A stretch of DNA of 64,000 nucleotides from Salvia splendens (GCF_004379255.2 NC_056041.1:248001-312000), one strand, 5' to 3'. Counted from the stretch's first letter, positions 36,450-49,457 are shown. A program made the numbers and translations. Notes: generated from the sequence alone by a model not told the origin.

Positions 36450-37640
36450 CTAGAAGATGGACGGAGTATAATCACAAAAACAACTTTGGTAAACAACTCT
36501 TAGGAATGAATATTCAGGAGACAGAAAAAGTAGAAGGCTGTGGTTATTTCAGTCAGACTATATTGAAAAGGTTCTCAAGAAATTTAATATGGAGAATGCT
36601 AAAGCAGCTACAACTCCTCTCTCACAAAGCTTCAAACTTTCTAAGGAACAAGCTCATAAAACTGAGCAGGAAGCACTTGAGATGTAGTCAATTCCTTATG
36701 CTAGTGTTTTTGGTAGTATCATGTATACCATGATCTGCACAAGGCCAGATTTAGCTCATTCCATTTCTGTTACTAGCAGGTACATGTCAGATCCTAAGAA
36801 AGAACATTGGAATGCTCTCAGGTGGATTCTAAGGTACATGAGTAGTACTAGTAGCTGGGGTGTGCTGTTTAAAGGTTGTGATAAGGAGAGTGAGGAAGTT
36901 GTGGTGAGATATTGTGATGCTGATTATGCTACAAACCTTGACAACAGGAAGTCTCAAGCTGGTTACTTGTTTACTATGTTTGGAACCGTGGTCAGTTGGA
37001 AGTCTGGGTTGCAAAGTGTTGTTGCTTTGTCAACAACAGAAGCAGAGTATATGGTTCTTACCTCAGCTGTGCAAGAGAGTTTTTAGATACAAGGAGTCAT
37101 CTCAGATTTTGGTTTTGATCAAAAGACCATGGTAGTTCACTGTGATAGTAGCTCAGCTATGTGCTTGGCTCGACACCAATATTTTCATGAAAGGAGCAAG
37201 CATATAGACGTTAGGCTACATTTTATTAGAGATGAGATTGAAAAGGGAAGGGTGAAGGTGATTAAGATTGACACCTTGCACAATCCTGCTGACATGCTAA
37301 CTAAGTCTCTAGGAAGAGACAAGTTTGATCATTGCAAGAAGCTGATCAATGTTTGCTACAGAGACTGAGTTGTGAACTTAGGTGGAGAATTGTGAGATTG
37401 AGCTCACACTCCGCTCTAAGCTTGAGGAATCAAAGAGAAGAAGCTGGAAAGAGCCGTTGGTCTTTAAGATGAGTTGGTTACAAAAAGAGCCGTTGGAAGC
37501 TCTTGTTTGTTGTTTTCTTAGCTCCAATTTGTTGGGAGCGGTTACTGCATATATGTGCTTCATATATAGCAAATTTCTTGTAATTGTAGATTGATAGTTC
37601 AATTCAATAAGAGAGTTTACTTTTTCTCCAAGAATCCCCA
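36450..37640 (+). mobile_element. Ty1/copia 3' fragment: RT tail, RNase H and partial LTR
   Basis: From about 36500 the copia RT-RH region is visible: LWLFQSDYIEKVLKKFN, SIMYTMICTRPDLAHSISV, FGTVVSWKSGLQSVVALSTT with EAEYM, SSAMCLARHQYFHERSKHID, and HNPADMLTKSLGRDKFDHC ending at 37368. A frameshift near 36520 and stops (36684, 37084) show decay. After the stop, a purine-rich GGTGGAGAA tract precedes TGTGAGATTGAGCTC at 37391, the likely start of the 3' LTR. The LTR's end is uncertain (37640-37732). Gag, protease, integrase and most of RT are missing. Confidence 0.8.
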
Positions 37641-38090
37641 ATTTCGTTCTTGTTCTTCATCTTCATAGATTAGCCTATGCAATTAGGTTTTCATCTCGAG
37701 TCTGTGAGTCTGGTTGAGTGTTAACACTGACAAAGCCCATATACAAAAAATTAAGCTGAAACTGAGGCTTCGAGATTAAATTCGCTATTTTGAGAATCCA
37801 ATCTACAACAATACTTATTGGTCTTGAATAGACTTGTCTTAGTATTACAGCAATGTGTAAGTTACAAAGTACTTGGTAAATTTCAGAAATGGTACACAGT
37901 GTATGCATCTGAAGCTGCATCTGAGAGCTATTTTGTTACAACAAAAGAATGAAAACCAAAATTGAGAAGCCTACTTGTTGAGATCTTTCAGCAAACTAGA
38001 CACATTTTTACCATGCTCCCCGTATGTCCAGCAGAGCTACAGAGCAGGACCCTGAGAAGATATCTCAGAAAAATGGTCTGTAGCAAGTGT
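37641..38090. other. Spacer / 3' flank of the WD40 gene
   Basis: Probably holds the rest of the copia LTR and the 3' UTR of the minus-strand WD40 gene. No other coding sequence is seen. Confidence 0.4.
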
Positions 38091-41000
38091 TTACAGCTGG
38101 AAGCTGCCAAGGTCATTGGAATGTTGCGAAAGCTTTACTGTTCTTTCGCTAACCCATTCAAGCCTGTAAGACAGGTCGAGATTCTGAACCAGAAGTTTCA
38201 ACTTGTCCATTTCAGCCAGAGCTTTGTTGCCTCCCTGCAAAACAGATGAACGAAGACAAGTTGGATTCAAAATAGTTCTTGGAGAAATGTAATTTCTCAT
38301 GAAATGAAGCGTTTTTAAATAACATTCTCTCTATCAAGAAGACCAACTAATTTACCATGCAACTTGAATACCGAAGGCTCTTTTTATGTAGAAAGATGTG
38401 AAAAATGACATAAAAAGAATTACCGGTGAATTGGGGTTTCCATTCTCACGCAATACACTAGCCATTATACTAGATCTGGTAGAGTTAGGTGAAAATCCCT
38501 CCCATGGGGGAACTAATATAAGCTTGCTGCATTGGACGGGAACAAGATTTCGGCTGAGTTTCTCCCACCACACAGATCCCAGGGACCACCATCTAATCAT
38601 CAAACCATGCTCCGAAAAGGCAACCAGCCCCTGCAAGAAGATTAGAGAAAAAAGGAGGGACTGAGAATAATTTTAATATCAGTAAAAGAAAGGTATATCA
38701 AGAATAAATAAGAATTGCAGGGATTCCTTAAACAAAAGCAAGCAACTGTATTATGTTGCATATCAGATACCTCTTCTGAAATGGAACTGGAATGAAAAAC
38801 AAAATCTCTGGTACATTGATATTTTAAAATTTTATACAGAAAAATAAGATTTCAATATGGGAAGGTGAAGTATGGGATAGAGTGTTGCAACCCAACATAG
38901 AGTGTACCTCTCCATCTGGTGAGAAGCTTAAAGCAGATATTCCTGTAGTCATTGCTGATCCCGAGTCTCCTCCAAGCAAACCTGGAAGCCCAGGAGGTCC
39001 ACTGGCATCCAAGACCTTTATCTTGCTCATGCTACAATCGAAGTAGATTAACATTGTGAACGAACATCAAAATTTCATGATACTCTCATCAGGAATATGA
39101 AGGCAGCAAATTTTTTTTATGATATTCTCTTGTTAGCCAATCATCTGTCCAGGTTACACCTACAAATGGCATGAAATGGTTTGACAGTAAATGTGGATCA
39201 TATAGAGATGGAAAATGCTTTCCCTTTGCCTATGCTTATCTACAACAAATAAAGACTTCCTACATAGCTACTCAAATTGAATGCCATTGTAGTTCAATGA
39301 TGAATGAAAACAGTGGTACACCAGAAAGCAGCCTTGATAGTTATTCCTAGTTCAAGGATGACCGGGAAGAGTTTTACTTGCATGATATTAGTATCAAGGT
39401 GGTGAACTTTGCTCATCAAATATGACAAATTAGTACCTTTGCATGTCATACACCCTAATATTAGCATTTTTTATGTCACCCATTGCATCGCCAACTGCCA
39501 GCCGGGTAGATGTATCATTTAGGGCTACCATTGGAAAGACACGTACAACCTCCTTGAGCACCATCATAGAACTTTGGAGGCAACTTCGTCGCATGGTTGA
39601 ATTGCTGGGATCCATTGTCTGCATAATAAAAACAACCACCTGCAAACCTGTCTAGATGTTAGAACAGGTAGAATTACTGTGCTTTCAATCCTATAAACTG
39701 TAACATAAACTAACTCTGAGTAGTTCTGATTTGCTCATGTTTTTTCTTCTGGAAAGACTCTAGAGATCAGATAAACTAAAAATAAAGCAGTGGATGGTCA
39801 AACAGGAAGTGGTAGGGAAATGGTTAATCAGAAGAAAGAATAATAACATGGCCGTCAAAACATAAGTTACAGAAACCCTGGGTTTTGTACTATATTATCT
39901 TCTGAGCCACATTAGGAAGAAAAGTTTATTCCAAGAAAATTTTATTGAAACAATGCCATTGGATATTACCCATATATAAATTCAACTCTCTAGCAAGCAT
40001 TGTTAACAAGTGAAAATTATAAATTGCTTCCACACACCTTGTCCAGATATGGAGCTAGGTTTCTTGGAGAACCACGGACCACCCTGATCAAAGTCATGAG
40101 AGACACCACATGAACAGGTGAATCAGATGCAGTGGACCAAATTTGGCTTTCTATCACATGTAGAAATCCGGGAATTTCAGCCATTGCCAAACTTGGAAGA
40201 AGAATTCCAACTAAAGTCTCTCGAATTTTATGAGGTGCCGCATAGTTTGGTGATGATGCATTAGCTGATGAACTACTGACACACTCGACTTGAAAGAATA
40301 TGTCTGATATTAGACGAGGTATTTCAGAACCAATGCACGCCTTCCAAGTACTCTCCATACCTTCAGCTAAAACCTCAGCTGCCGCAGCACTGTACTTTTC
40401 ATTCATAGCCATAACTAATTTTACCAGAGGATGAACCACTACTTTGGCAAGTCTTGGTTTGACAAGGCTAGGGTACCAGACAGCCAATGCAGCAGCAACA
40501 ATTATTTGAGAAGTCATTGCATCCTGAGTTGTTCCTCCAACACATGAAATCCAACCTTGCAATTCATATGATTCCAACCATAATGTTATTTCTGACTCTT
40601 CCTCAGTAAAGTCCTCATGAGATTGCATGTTCACTTCAGATATAGGACAAACTGCAGTTGTATTTCCATTCTCCTTCTCTGATGCTTTATCAGGACATGC
40701 GTCAAGACTTACAAACTGAGTGGCTTTCGAACAACAAAGTGGGCAGGGAATAGCTCGTGAGGCGGCACAATGAAATAAAGAGCGAGCAGCCATTTTCACA
40801 TGTTCAAACTCACTCTGCCAAAAGCTTACCAAGAGCTGTAGCACAGCGAAAGGCAATCATAAGAATGCTACTCCTATAATTCACAAAAATCAGTGCAGTA
40901 CTATTCAAATTATCCAATTAAATCACTTACTAAGCATATAAAAAATTTACAACGATGATGCAATTGCAATATGAATTTCACAGAAAGGATCTTGCTTTAT

Positions 41001-44000
41001 TGTTTTTAAATTTAAACTAAACTATAGTAGTACAAAAAATGAACTTTTAGGAGTCAGGGAAAGAAGCTGTTTACTTTATCATATCTGTCTTTTTAATCTC
41101 GCAAACTATGAAAAATATAGCACTCAGGATTGGAATTAACTTACAAAGGTGGGAGAAGGAAACCTTGTGGTAAGTCTTAGGGGTTAGAAAGGTGCTTCAC
41201 ATGCATGCCACCAAAACAGAGAAGAGTTAATGACCATTTACTACTTACACTCACCTTTTCTCTCTCCAATTAAACACATTAACCAACAACTCTAAAATTC
41301 CGTGCCGACTAAGAAATGTGTCATCTTAGCCGGGACGGAGGGAGTAATATGTTAGTACTGATAGAGCAATAGAATATTCTTTACAAAACTATAAAAGAAA
41401 AGAGTTCACTGCACAGTTGATCATATCTCCAATTTACACTGGCTAGAATTATATTTTGCCATATAAAATACCACCTAGTTAAAAAGCAAATCTTGTCTTA
41501 CATATACATGTTTCTTCAAACCTTTCAGTAATCAAGCAACTAAGCCCATACAGTTTATGATTCAACGTGTTACCTGAAGTGAAGGGGGTTTGATGTCCGA
41601 AATCTTCTCTGCAAATTTCCGTGTATAAAATGCTGCTAAAGCACTGCAGGTAAGATATGTTAGTCAACATATACATAAGAATTACGTGATTGTAAAAGGC
41701 CATAAAGATTATATTGTCCTCTCCTAATCAACAATGAAATTAAAATCATTATCTCACAATAACTTGCAGGAAAGCTTTATAGTAGGCTGTGCTCAAGTGA
41801 TAATCAGATGACTATGGCAAGAAGAAGAAGAGTACAAGGACTATCACTAACTTATAAAAGGAAATGCTGATAATTTAACAAATTACAAAGTATAAAACCC
41901 TTTAGAAAACCTTGGAGATTAATGAAATACATGCACACTAGAGAAGAATCGTAATAAACTGCCTTACCCACTCGCAGAAGAACAAGAATGGTTTAGGCTA
42001 ATTAAATGCTGCGCTAGGGACACCATAGTCAATGATCTCAAGGCAGTGTAGTCAGAAGAAGATCTCCAGAGCTGTACCAAAAGTATATAATGCTGTTTAG
42101 ATATTGAGTCAGGACAAGTGATCAAAATCATTATTTACTAAAGTACCTCTAGAGTTGAAATAGAACCAGGAAATGTTAGTGTCATAGAACCCCGGTCCCC
42201 TAATATTCCAGAAGACATATTAAAGGAATCAGGTCTTTTTAGATGCATTTCAGTTATTAGCAAGTAATCGAGTTCCTTATCAACATCCCAAAGGTGCAGA
42301 AGTGACAGGCTGAATCGCAGTAGGCACCCTTCAAGTGTTCGAACCCATTCATGATGTTCTGGTGTAACAATAGATGCCCCAGCTGACCTACTCTTCACAT
42401 TCCTGTGTTGAGGGCTAAGCATCTGCGGCCCTATTTCCTTCAAAGGATCTGCCCATCCGTGAGGATCATCTTGAGGACTCCTACTTCCAGAAACCTTCAC
42501 ATGCTTCTTTTCAACAAGGTGACTGCCATCCTCAAAAAACTCATTCATAGAGCATAGTGACATCAAAGGAGACAGATCAAAACACAAAGTGGATACACCA
42601 GGGAAAGGAGATGAGCTTTTAACTGGGTGCTTCTCAAATATTCTTGATTGAAATCTTCCTGATTTTGCACTAGCCCCGTTCATAATCTTTGATGTTTCTG
42701 GAGCATTTTGTTCAACTTTACTTGCTGTGGATGCTTGAGGAGTAATTCCCTTCCCATGAGCTTTTGGATGAGATTGTGAAAATAATGTTGGCTCTATAAC
42801 CGGCGAAACTAAAGAGGAAACTGAAGTATTTCCGTTCATCAGGTTGCTGGACAAAGAGATCTCATTGATGGATTTAAGGAAATGGTCAAACATTGAATGT
42901 GCAGCAGCTCCACGAAGAACTCGCTCACGAGCACCTGTCTTTACATCCCAAATGTACAGAATGTCATGCACATCAGGTTTTTCTGAATGATTAGGACACA
43001 GACATGCTATGTAACCTCTTACACCATCCCACAAGACTTTTGCTGGAAAGTACACATGGCCAGGAAACAATCTCTCAACCCTCAAAGTTTGAAGTGAAAC
43101 AAGGCATACACATAAGTCATCCCCTACAGTTAAAAAGCAATCACTCCATGGGTATTCAATTTGCGTCGGAGGAAGAATTATTTGTCGTACTGGTGCAACA
43201 TGTTGGTGCAATACTGCAATGAGATTACCAGATTCAAGATCCCACACACGAACAGTGCAATCCATACTACCTGACAAAAGAACATGGTTTGAACTACATG
43301 CTCCAGACCTTCTCACCATTTGATGTGAAGCTAAACACAGCACTGCTCGACTGTGCCCGGAGAGATGGTTCTTCTGTTCATTTGGATCTGCTTCCTGAGA
43401 TGGATATTGGGTAAGTGACTCCAAAGCTGAGAAGAACATGCGAAACCTAACAATTTCAATGTCACCACTAAAGAACCCGTAAACAATTGCGTAAGGTGCT
43501 GGATAATTTTCAGATATAACCATGGAAGAAGATACTAGTTCCCCTCCTTGATGAGTAACATAACTTGAATATATATTATCCCTTTCATTTGAAGATGCTG
43601 GCGTAGTCATCTCATAACTCTTAATAGCTCCCTCATTGATAACATTATGATATGGGCCATCAGTTTTTGACAAAGAGAAGTCCACAGCTAAATCATCATA
43701 AAAATCACCTTCAGCAAGCATTTCAGACTTTAATGGGGAATCCTGATAATTATCACGTTGTAAAGGTGAAGGCCATATAGTAACATGAGGTCTCCAGAAC
43801 TTCTGCATCTTGACATGAAAGCAATTTGACTCAACACGAAATACATATTTACTCAGAGGTATGAAAGAAAAGCATAGTCTCATGTCGGAAGGATGCAATA
43901 GAGCAGGAATAACAGATAGAAGATCATACTTGAATATACCATTCAAGAATGAGATCCTGTATATAGCAGCCGCCCCCGTGTTATTCCAAACTACAAATTC

Positions 44001-46152
44001 TTCCACAAAATCATAACTAGAGATACTGGTATTATCCTTTAGGAATATGCCACCCATCACATATAGCTTGTCTTGGAAACACAATTGATCAACTGTGAAA
44101 GATATCTTGCCAATGAAAATTCCGTTATGTGCTTGTCTAAATGTGCAATATGTTCTATGCACAAGGGCCAAAACATAACCCCATTTGGCAAAAGCCATAA
44201 GAGATTCCCTCTCTTTGGATTCATCTGCCCAGTCCATCACTTCTAAATCTGAGGAATCATTTGACACAACAGGTACATTTTGCCCCTTTAGGTCAGAGTC
44301 CTTCAATATTGGTAAACATAGTACCTTACCAAACACATCAATGATCACCACCGACTGTGACTCCATATCTTCTGAGGTAACTACTACAGCAGTGGACTTT
44401 AAAGGTCCAATACACACATTCCCATGGAATACTGTTTGGACAACTGCAAGAGTAAACGAGTCTACGATTACAACTGTACATTTCAAAGGATTTGGATTTT
44501 GCACCTCTGTATCTGCCAAAGACTCGTGTCCTTCAACCGAAACAGCTGATGGATGTTCTTGGTTGACAAAAGTGCAGGTAATACAAACATATCTCTTGTT
44601 GTTGGGCAATGTCCTAATCATGAATGGGCTTCCTGTCCAAGGAGGAAGTTTCCTTCTCCGTCTGCAGTGTCCATTTGCTCTGCTCCAAACACACAATACA
44701 CCATCACTACTAGCACTGAATAGTGCACCACGTTTAACTGGATTAGGATGCAACAGCTCATCACTAGAACTAGTCAAAGTTCTATTTTCATGTTGCTCAA
44801 GTGGAAAACAAATCCCTAGATCAGCAATTGGAGCGGCATGACCACACAACATCGCTACTGGTCTGATCTCCTGATCCAAAAACGTGCATTATAATAATAA
44901 CAAGTGGTCAGAATAATATAAGTTTTAAATATAATATATTACGGTTGAAGGTAAGAGAAATAGACTACATGTCTAGATGTATAGTAGATTAGAAGTAATG
45001 AACCCTCCACTACAATAGATGCAAGAGAAGCTTGAATGTGGTGTGGTTAAAGTAAAATTGTGATACAAGTTCTTTATTTATTATTAGTGTTACCTTACAT
45101 TTACCTCATTGGATAATCTGGATTGTGAAAATGATACATATGAAGTTGATTAAGCAAAAATTTGACCAGATGTGATCAATAAAGTAAAAAAATTTGGCAT
45201 TTTTCATGAGCCTTCACAATGTGGCACGGAACATAAGCACACTAGTTCAGCCTTACTCTACAGTCATTTAACTTTCTGTTGTTAAGATAAGAAAAACTTC
45301 AGGTGCCAGCTGGTGTAGTTGACAATCATGCCTTATTTTCTCAAATCTAAGTCCGCATTCTTTAGTAGCAGGTTTGCTACTGAAATATAGGGGGGTAAAC
45401 ACTAAAGAAAAAGCGGATTGGTGACCTCAATACAGAAGGAAAGACTGAACATGACCGTGCAGGTTCATTATAGCTGGCAAAGGTAGAAAAATGACAAGTC
45501 TTCACTACCAAAACTAGCATATATCTTCCCTAATTCCAAAACCAACATCTTAAGAATAAAAATATCTAACTCAATGTATCAATATGCCAAGCAATGCAAC
45601 ACCAGTGTTAGCTATTTCAAACTCACATATTTGAATTAAAAACGCATACAAGGAGTACGTATAAAGAATCCCTAGTTTCACCTTTAAGACCTAAAATTCA
45701 TCATCATGCAGACATCATTCATAATAACCAGAAGTGGTAACACAGAAATAACCCTCAATTCACCTCCATTCAAGTTTCAACTACACATCTCTAAACAAGG
45801 AGCTCACTAATTTACGTCTTCTCATTATTCAAACATTAAGACCAAACAAAAGCTCTCAGATTTAAGCTAGCTCGATTAAAACATCCATGTAAACTTTTCA
45901 GACAAGAAAAATGCGAAAGGTTAAGCCAATGACACCAGAAATTCAACACATTCACCAGACTACGGAAAATTGAATCGAAAATTGAACTTCAAGTACCGGT
46001 TTTGCAAGGGAGGAATTGAGGTTCCACCAGATGATGGAGCCATCTGATCCGCCGGTGTAGAGAGTCGGCGGGTCGTGGAGTGCAGCGACGGCGGTTACTT
46101 GATGAACCGGCGGCGAGCCCGACCATATACAGGCCACCGATTTACACTTCAT
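38091..46152 (-). CDS. Large WD40-repeat protein, WDR7/rabconnectin-3beta-like
   Basis: Nine exons on the minus strand: 46152-45997, 44870-42147, 42071-41968, 41643-41574, 40835-40038, 39639-39437, 39031-38908, 38630-38424 and 38234-38091. All have GT-AG borders and join in phase to 1,509 residues. The N-terminus has WD repeats (LYTGGSDGSIIWWNL, then GALFSASSDGVLCVWS). More follow near residue 585 (LLSGSMDCTVRVWDLESG) and FLTVGDDLCVCLVSLQ. A long middle region lacks clear repeats, and the C-terminus ends with further blades (ISALSFSPDGE, GLVAFSEHGLMIRWWSLGS). This layout fits the plant AT4G11270 family and animal WDR7, which with DMXL proteins promotes V-ATPase assembly. That role in plants is inference. 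The 500 bases upstream (46153-46662) should hold its promoter. Confidence 0.88.
41215..41346. mobile_element. Stowaway right-end fragment in a WD40-gene intron
   Basis: The sequence ending GCCGGGACGGAGGGAG followed by TA is a typical Stowaway terminus. The matching left end is lost or too diverged. It lies in intron 4 (40836-41573) of the WD40 gene. Confidence 0.5.
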
Positions 46153-46662
46153 CGGCTGCAGAATCAGCGAACCGGGCGGGGGGACGGATCACAGTTTGTA
46201 GTTTCAAACTGATTAGTTGGAATTGGAAGTTGGGTTTATTTTATTTCACCAATTTATGTACATGTGTTTGGTTTTTTTCAAGATTTATTGTTTCTTATGC
46301 AAATCGTAATTTATATTCAATTTAAAACAAAATAAGAACCTACTATTTGCTCATATACATGTAAAAGTAGTATTTTGGAAAATTTACATTTATGTCTACA
46401 GGTTGAATTTTTTGGTTGGACAAAGGATTTGAAGCCATCAAATGAAACAAACAAAAACTGGAATCCAGCAGTTATTTAATGACCAAAACAGCCTACACAT
46501 ACATTATGGCTGCACTTCCTAAACTGAAGTAACAACTTGGCTCAAAGAACCCACAAATGAATGAAGAAGAAAACTAGGCTATCGAAATTAAAGGGCCATT
46601 CGAAGCGTGCCTGCATCGCACAGAACTAGCATTTTGAAGCACAACAGGAGGTAGTTCAGGCT
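46153..46662. other. Promoter region of the WD40 gene
   Basis: A 510-base gap between the WD40 start codon and the stop codon of the next minus-strand gene. No TATA box was identified with confidence. Confidence 0.4.
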
Positions 46663-47186
46663 CTAATAACCGCTGTCAGGTTCGCTTGGGCATTGGCGAC
46701 TCCAATTCCCAGAACCTGCTTTGCGCTCTCCCCGTTTCCTCTTATTCTTAGGGAAATGTATCCGTGACGTTAGACATGACTTCAAACTGTTTGCCTTGGA
46801 TTCTACAGCCAAAACGGAGGCCTTGTTATTGCTCTTTTCCTCTCCACTGTGTTCCACATCCTGAGCCTTGTCAGCGACCTCAACTTCAGCTGCCTCGTTT
46901 TGTACGAGGATGTTGTCCACAATCTGAAATGAAACCAACATAGTTTGCGACGAAACAAGCAAAGCAACATGATAATGGAAGATTGCTTTTTGTCTTACCT
47001 TTTCAGATGAGTCTCCGATCTGGGATTGATGCTGTGTGACATCTATGGAAGACAGAAGCCCAACGGTGCTTTCAATGATATCAGGAATCGCGATAGGCTC
47101 TCCAAAGCTAGAAACTTCTGGACTGTCGGGTAAAACAAAATCCCCGATATCATAGTCCCCTATATACGGAGATGATGCATACAGGC

Positions 47187-47548
47187 TGATACGATCATAT
47201 CTATCATATCTCTTAGGATCTTCTAATTATTTAGTTTTCCCTTATTCACCATATCTTTCCCATATTTGTTTAGATATTTGTTTCTTGTTCATTAAGTTAG
47301 GGTAGTAGATTCTAGTATTATAAATAGGAGAGCTTGTTATCATTTTAATCATTCAATGAATATATTATTTTCCACAAACTTGTCTTGAGTAACAAGAATA
47401 TCATATTTCGTTTCCAAATTGTTGTTCATCGGAGAACGTCCGAAAATCAGCAATTCGTGAGCTTTCCTTCGAGCACGTCGAAGGTTCGATCACCTTATCT
47501 CTCCGAGAAGTTAGCCATCCGGCCTCGTTACGGAGAACGTCCGTAACA
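47187..47548 (+). repeat. 5' LTR of the non-autonomous element
   Basis: Begins TGATACGATCATATC and ends CGTAACA. A TATAAATAGGAG promoter-like motif lies near 47320. Confidence 0.92.
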
Positions 47549-47739
47549 ACTGGTGCTCTCATCCCGTGCTCATCCTCCGTCTTCGTTCATCCGTATCCCC
47601 CAAATTATTTCCCACCCCCCGTCGAAAAAAAAAGAAAAAGAAAGAGAACAATCAGCCGCAGCTCCACCACCACGGCCACACCTAATCCTCCATATTCTTT
47701 CATCCCGAAACTCATCATCATCTGTGAAAACGAAATCTA

Positions 47740-49065
47740 ATGGAGTTCGAAGTGCCGGTGACTGAAACACTGCAATTGGGGCAGACGTGTCAGCGGAATA
47801 TCGGCGAGATTGGAGGTAGGCCTCAATCGACGGACCCGATCGCGCTTGGGTTTGAGCAATTGAACGCGCGCTTCGATAAGATGGATCGTCGGGTCGCAAA
47901 CTTGGAACGACGCGCTGATTGGGACAAGCGGCATCGGCGTTACACCCAGCCTACGTACCGGCGGCCACAACACCACCAGTCGGACAGGTACACACCGTCG
48001 CCTCCATATCAGCCGGATAGACACCGCCCGTACCACCTCCGCCAAACTCGTTATCAACTGCCCGAGCACTATCATCCCTTCGACTATGGACCGCCACCCA
48101 CGTACAGGGGGTTCCCGCTTCGTCAATTTCTGCAGCTGCAGAACGAGCCTTCTCGCCAACCATCCTGTTGGGACCCGCCGGGCGCTGGGGTGTCGATGGG
48201 TAACCTGGATTATGAAGAGATCGCATCCATATATTACCCTGATTATGATTGTGACTCTGTTGGATATGATGAGGACGCTGATGTCCACCACGACCCATCT
48301 AGCAACTCACAACTAACTGTCATTGTTGTCCCGCCACCACCACCACAACGCTCGTCATCTTGCTTGAGCATGACAAGCCACTGCCGTGCAGCAGCGTCAC
48401 TGCCCGCTGTAGCTGCTGTCCCATCTTCGAATCTGCCCCCAACAGTTCCGTCTTGCAGCCCCGACGACGACAGCGGAGAGGAATGCGGATTGTTAGATGA
48501 ACTGCCTCCACCAGCTATGATCTCTCCGCCGTGTAGCCCCTATATCAGTGGAGAGGAAGAAACATTGTTAGATGGCGACGAGGAGGTTGATTCCATTGAG
48601 GAAATGAAGAAGGTCGTCGCATCTCTCGATGCTGTTCGAATGACATCTCCCGATGTTGTTGGGAATTGTTTGAGTGAAAATGGTGGTGCTTATCTATGTG
48701 CATTAGTTGGAAATAAAGTTGCACCGTCCTTTCCAATACATTTGAAGGAGATTGCCTTTATCTATGGGGATTTGCATGTTATGGATGCTACATGTTTGAA
48801 TCCTCGATCAACATCGCTCGACACCGATGCGAGGTTGATCCCTCCGCGCAATGACACGTCATGTTTGAGCATTCTTGGAAGCGTGGACAAGCTTTTCGTT
48901 TTGGCATGGAATTTTGCCGACAACATTGGGTCTCCTTTGTTGATTTTTGACAAAGGTGAAGAAGGGGGACGTTCAGCTGTTCGGTGTGTGTTTGATCCAG
49001 GAGGAGTTGTCTCGCCGAAGCTTCTGATTTCAACTCTCATTTTTGCTTCGTGGTCCCCACCTTGA
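47740..49065 (+). CDS. 441-residue ORF of the non-autonomous element, unrecognised
   Basis: The ORF opens MEFEVPVTETLQLGQTCQRN. A coiled-coil-like GFEQLNARFDKMDRRVANLE of gag style follows, then an Arg/Tyr/Pro/His-rich region (about residues 65-160), Ser/Pro-rich and acidic stretches (SGEEETLLDGDEEVDSIEEM), and a more globular C-terminal third (LCALVGNKVAPSFPIHLKEI, SCLSILGSVDKLFVLAWNF). No CCHC knuckle, protease or polymerase motif is present. After the stop, the next frame reads LEDKVDFNRGGVDT, a relic of the typical end of gypsy pol (compare LEDKAISEEGGVDT in the element at 55464-61094). The N-terminal part may be a gag remnant; the rest I do not recognise. The full-length open frame suggests the ORF is either young or maintained. 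Confidence 0.7.
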   Translation: MEFEVPVTETLQLGQTCQRNIGEIGGRPQSTDPIALGFEQLNARFDKMDRRVANLERRADWDKRHRRYTQPTYRRPQHHQSDRYTPSPPYQPDRHRPYHLRQTRYQLPEHYHPFDYGPPPTYRGFPLRQFLQLQNEPSRQPSCWDPPGAGVSMGNLDYEEIASIYYPDYDCDSVGYDEDADVHHDPSSNSQLTVIVVPPPPPQRSSSCLSMTSHCRAAASLPAVAAVPSSNLPPTVPSCSPDDDSGEECGLLDELPPPAMISPPCSPYISGEEETLLDGDEEVDSIEEMKKVVASLDAVRMTSPDVVGNCLSENGGAYLCALVGNKVAPSFPIHLKEIAFIYGDLHVMDATCLNPRSTSLDTDARLIPPRNDTSCLSILGSVDKLFVLAWNFADNIGSPLLIFDKGEEGGRSAVRCVFDPGGVVSPKLLISTLIFASWSPP

Positions 49066-49095
49066 GGACAAGGTGGATTTCAACCGTGGGGGAGT

Positions 49096-49457
49096 TGATA
49101 CGATCATATCTATCATATCTCTTAGGATCTTCTAATTATTTAGTTTTCCCTTATTCACCATATCTTTCCCATATTTGTTTAGATATTTGTTTCTTGTTCA
49201 TTAAGTTAGGGTAGTAGATTCTAGTATTATAAATAGGAGAGCTTGTTATCATTTTAATCATTCAATGAATATATTATTTTCCACAAACTTGTCTTGAGTA
49301 ACAAGAATATCATATTTCGTTTCCAAATTGTTGTTCATCGGAGAACGTCCGAAAATCAGCAATTCGTGAGCTTTCCTTCGAGCACGTCGAAGGTTCGATC
49401 ACCTTATCTCTCCGAGAAGTTAGCCATCCGGCCTCGTTACGGAGAACGTCCGTAACA
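49096..49457 (+). repeat. 3' LTR of the non-autonomous element
   Basis: I saw no difference from the 5' LTR over 362 bp. It is immediately preceded by a GGGGGAG polypurine tract. Confidence 0.92.

Larger units (their letters stand above)
47187..49457 (+). mobile_element. Young non-autonomous LTR retrotransposon (gypsy-derived, no pol)
   Basis: The element has 362-bp LTRs (47187-47548 and 49096-49457) that look identical base for base. They start TGATACGATC and end CGTAACA, and are flanked by the 5-bp duplication CAGGC (47182-47186, 49458-49462). Just after the left LTR comes a primer-binding-like TGGTGCTCTCATCC. Just before the right LTR is a polypurine GTGGGGGAG. The internal part encodes one 441-codon ORF and no protease, RT, RNase H or integrase. 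Identical LTRs point to a very recent insertion, which needed enzymes from another element. Confidence 0.93.

Noticed and set aside
44185..44841. 218-codon plus-strand ORF opposite the WD40 gene
   Set aside because: Lies wholly antisense to exon 2 of a well-supported gene and shows no domain.
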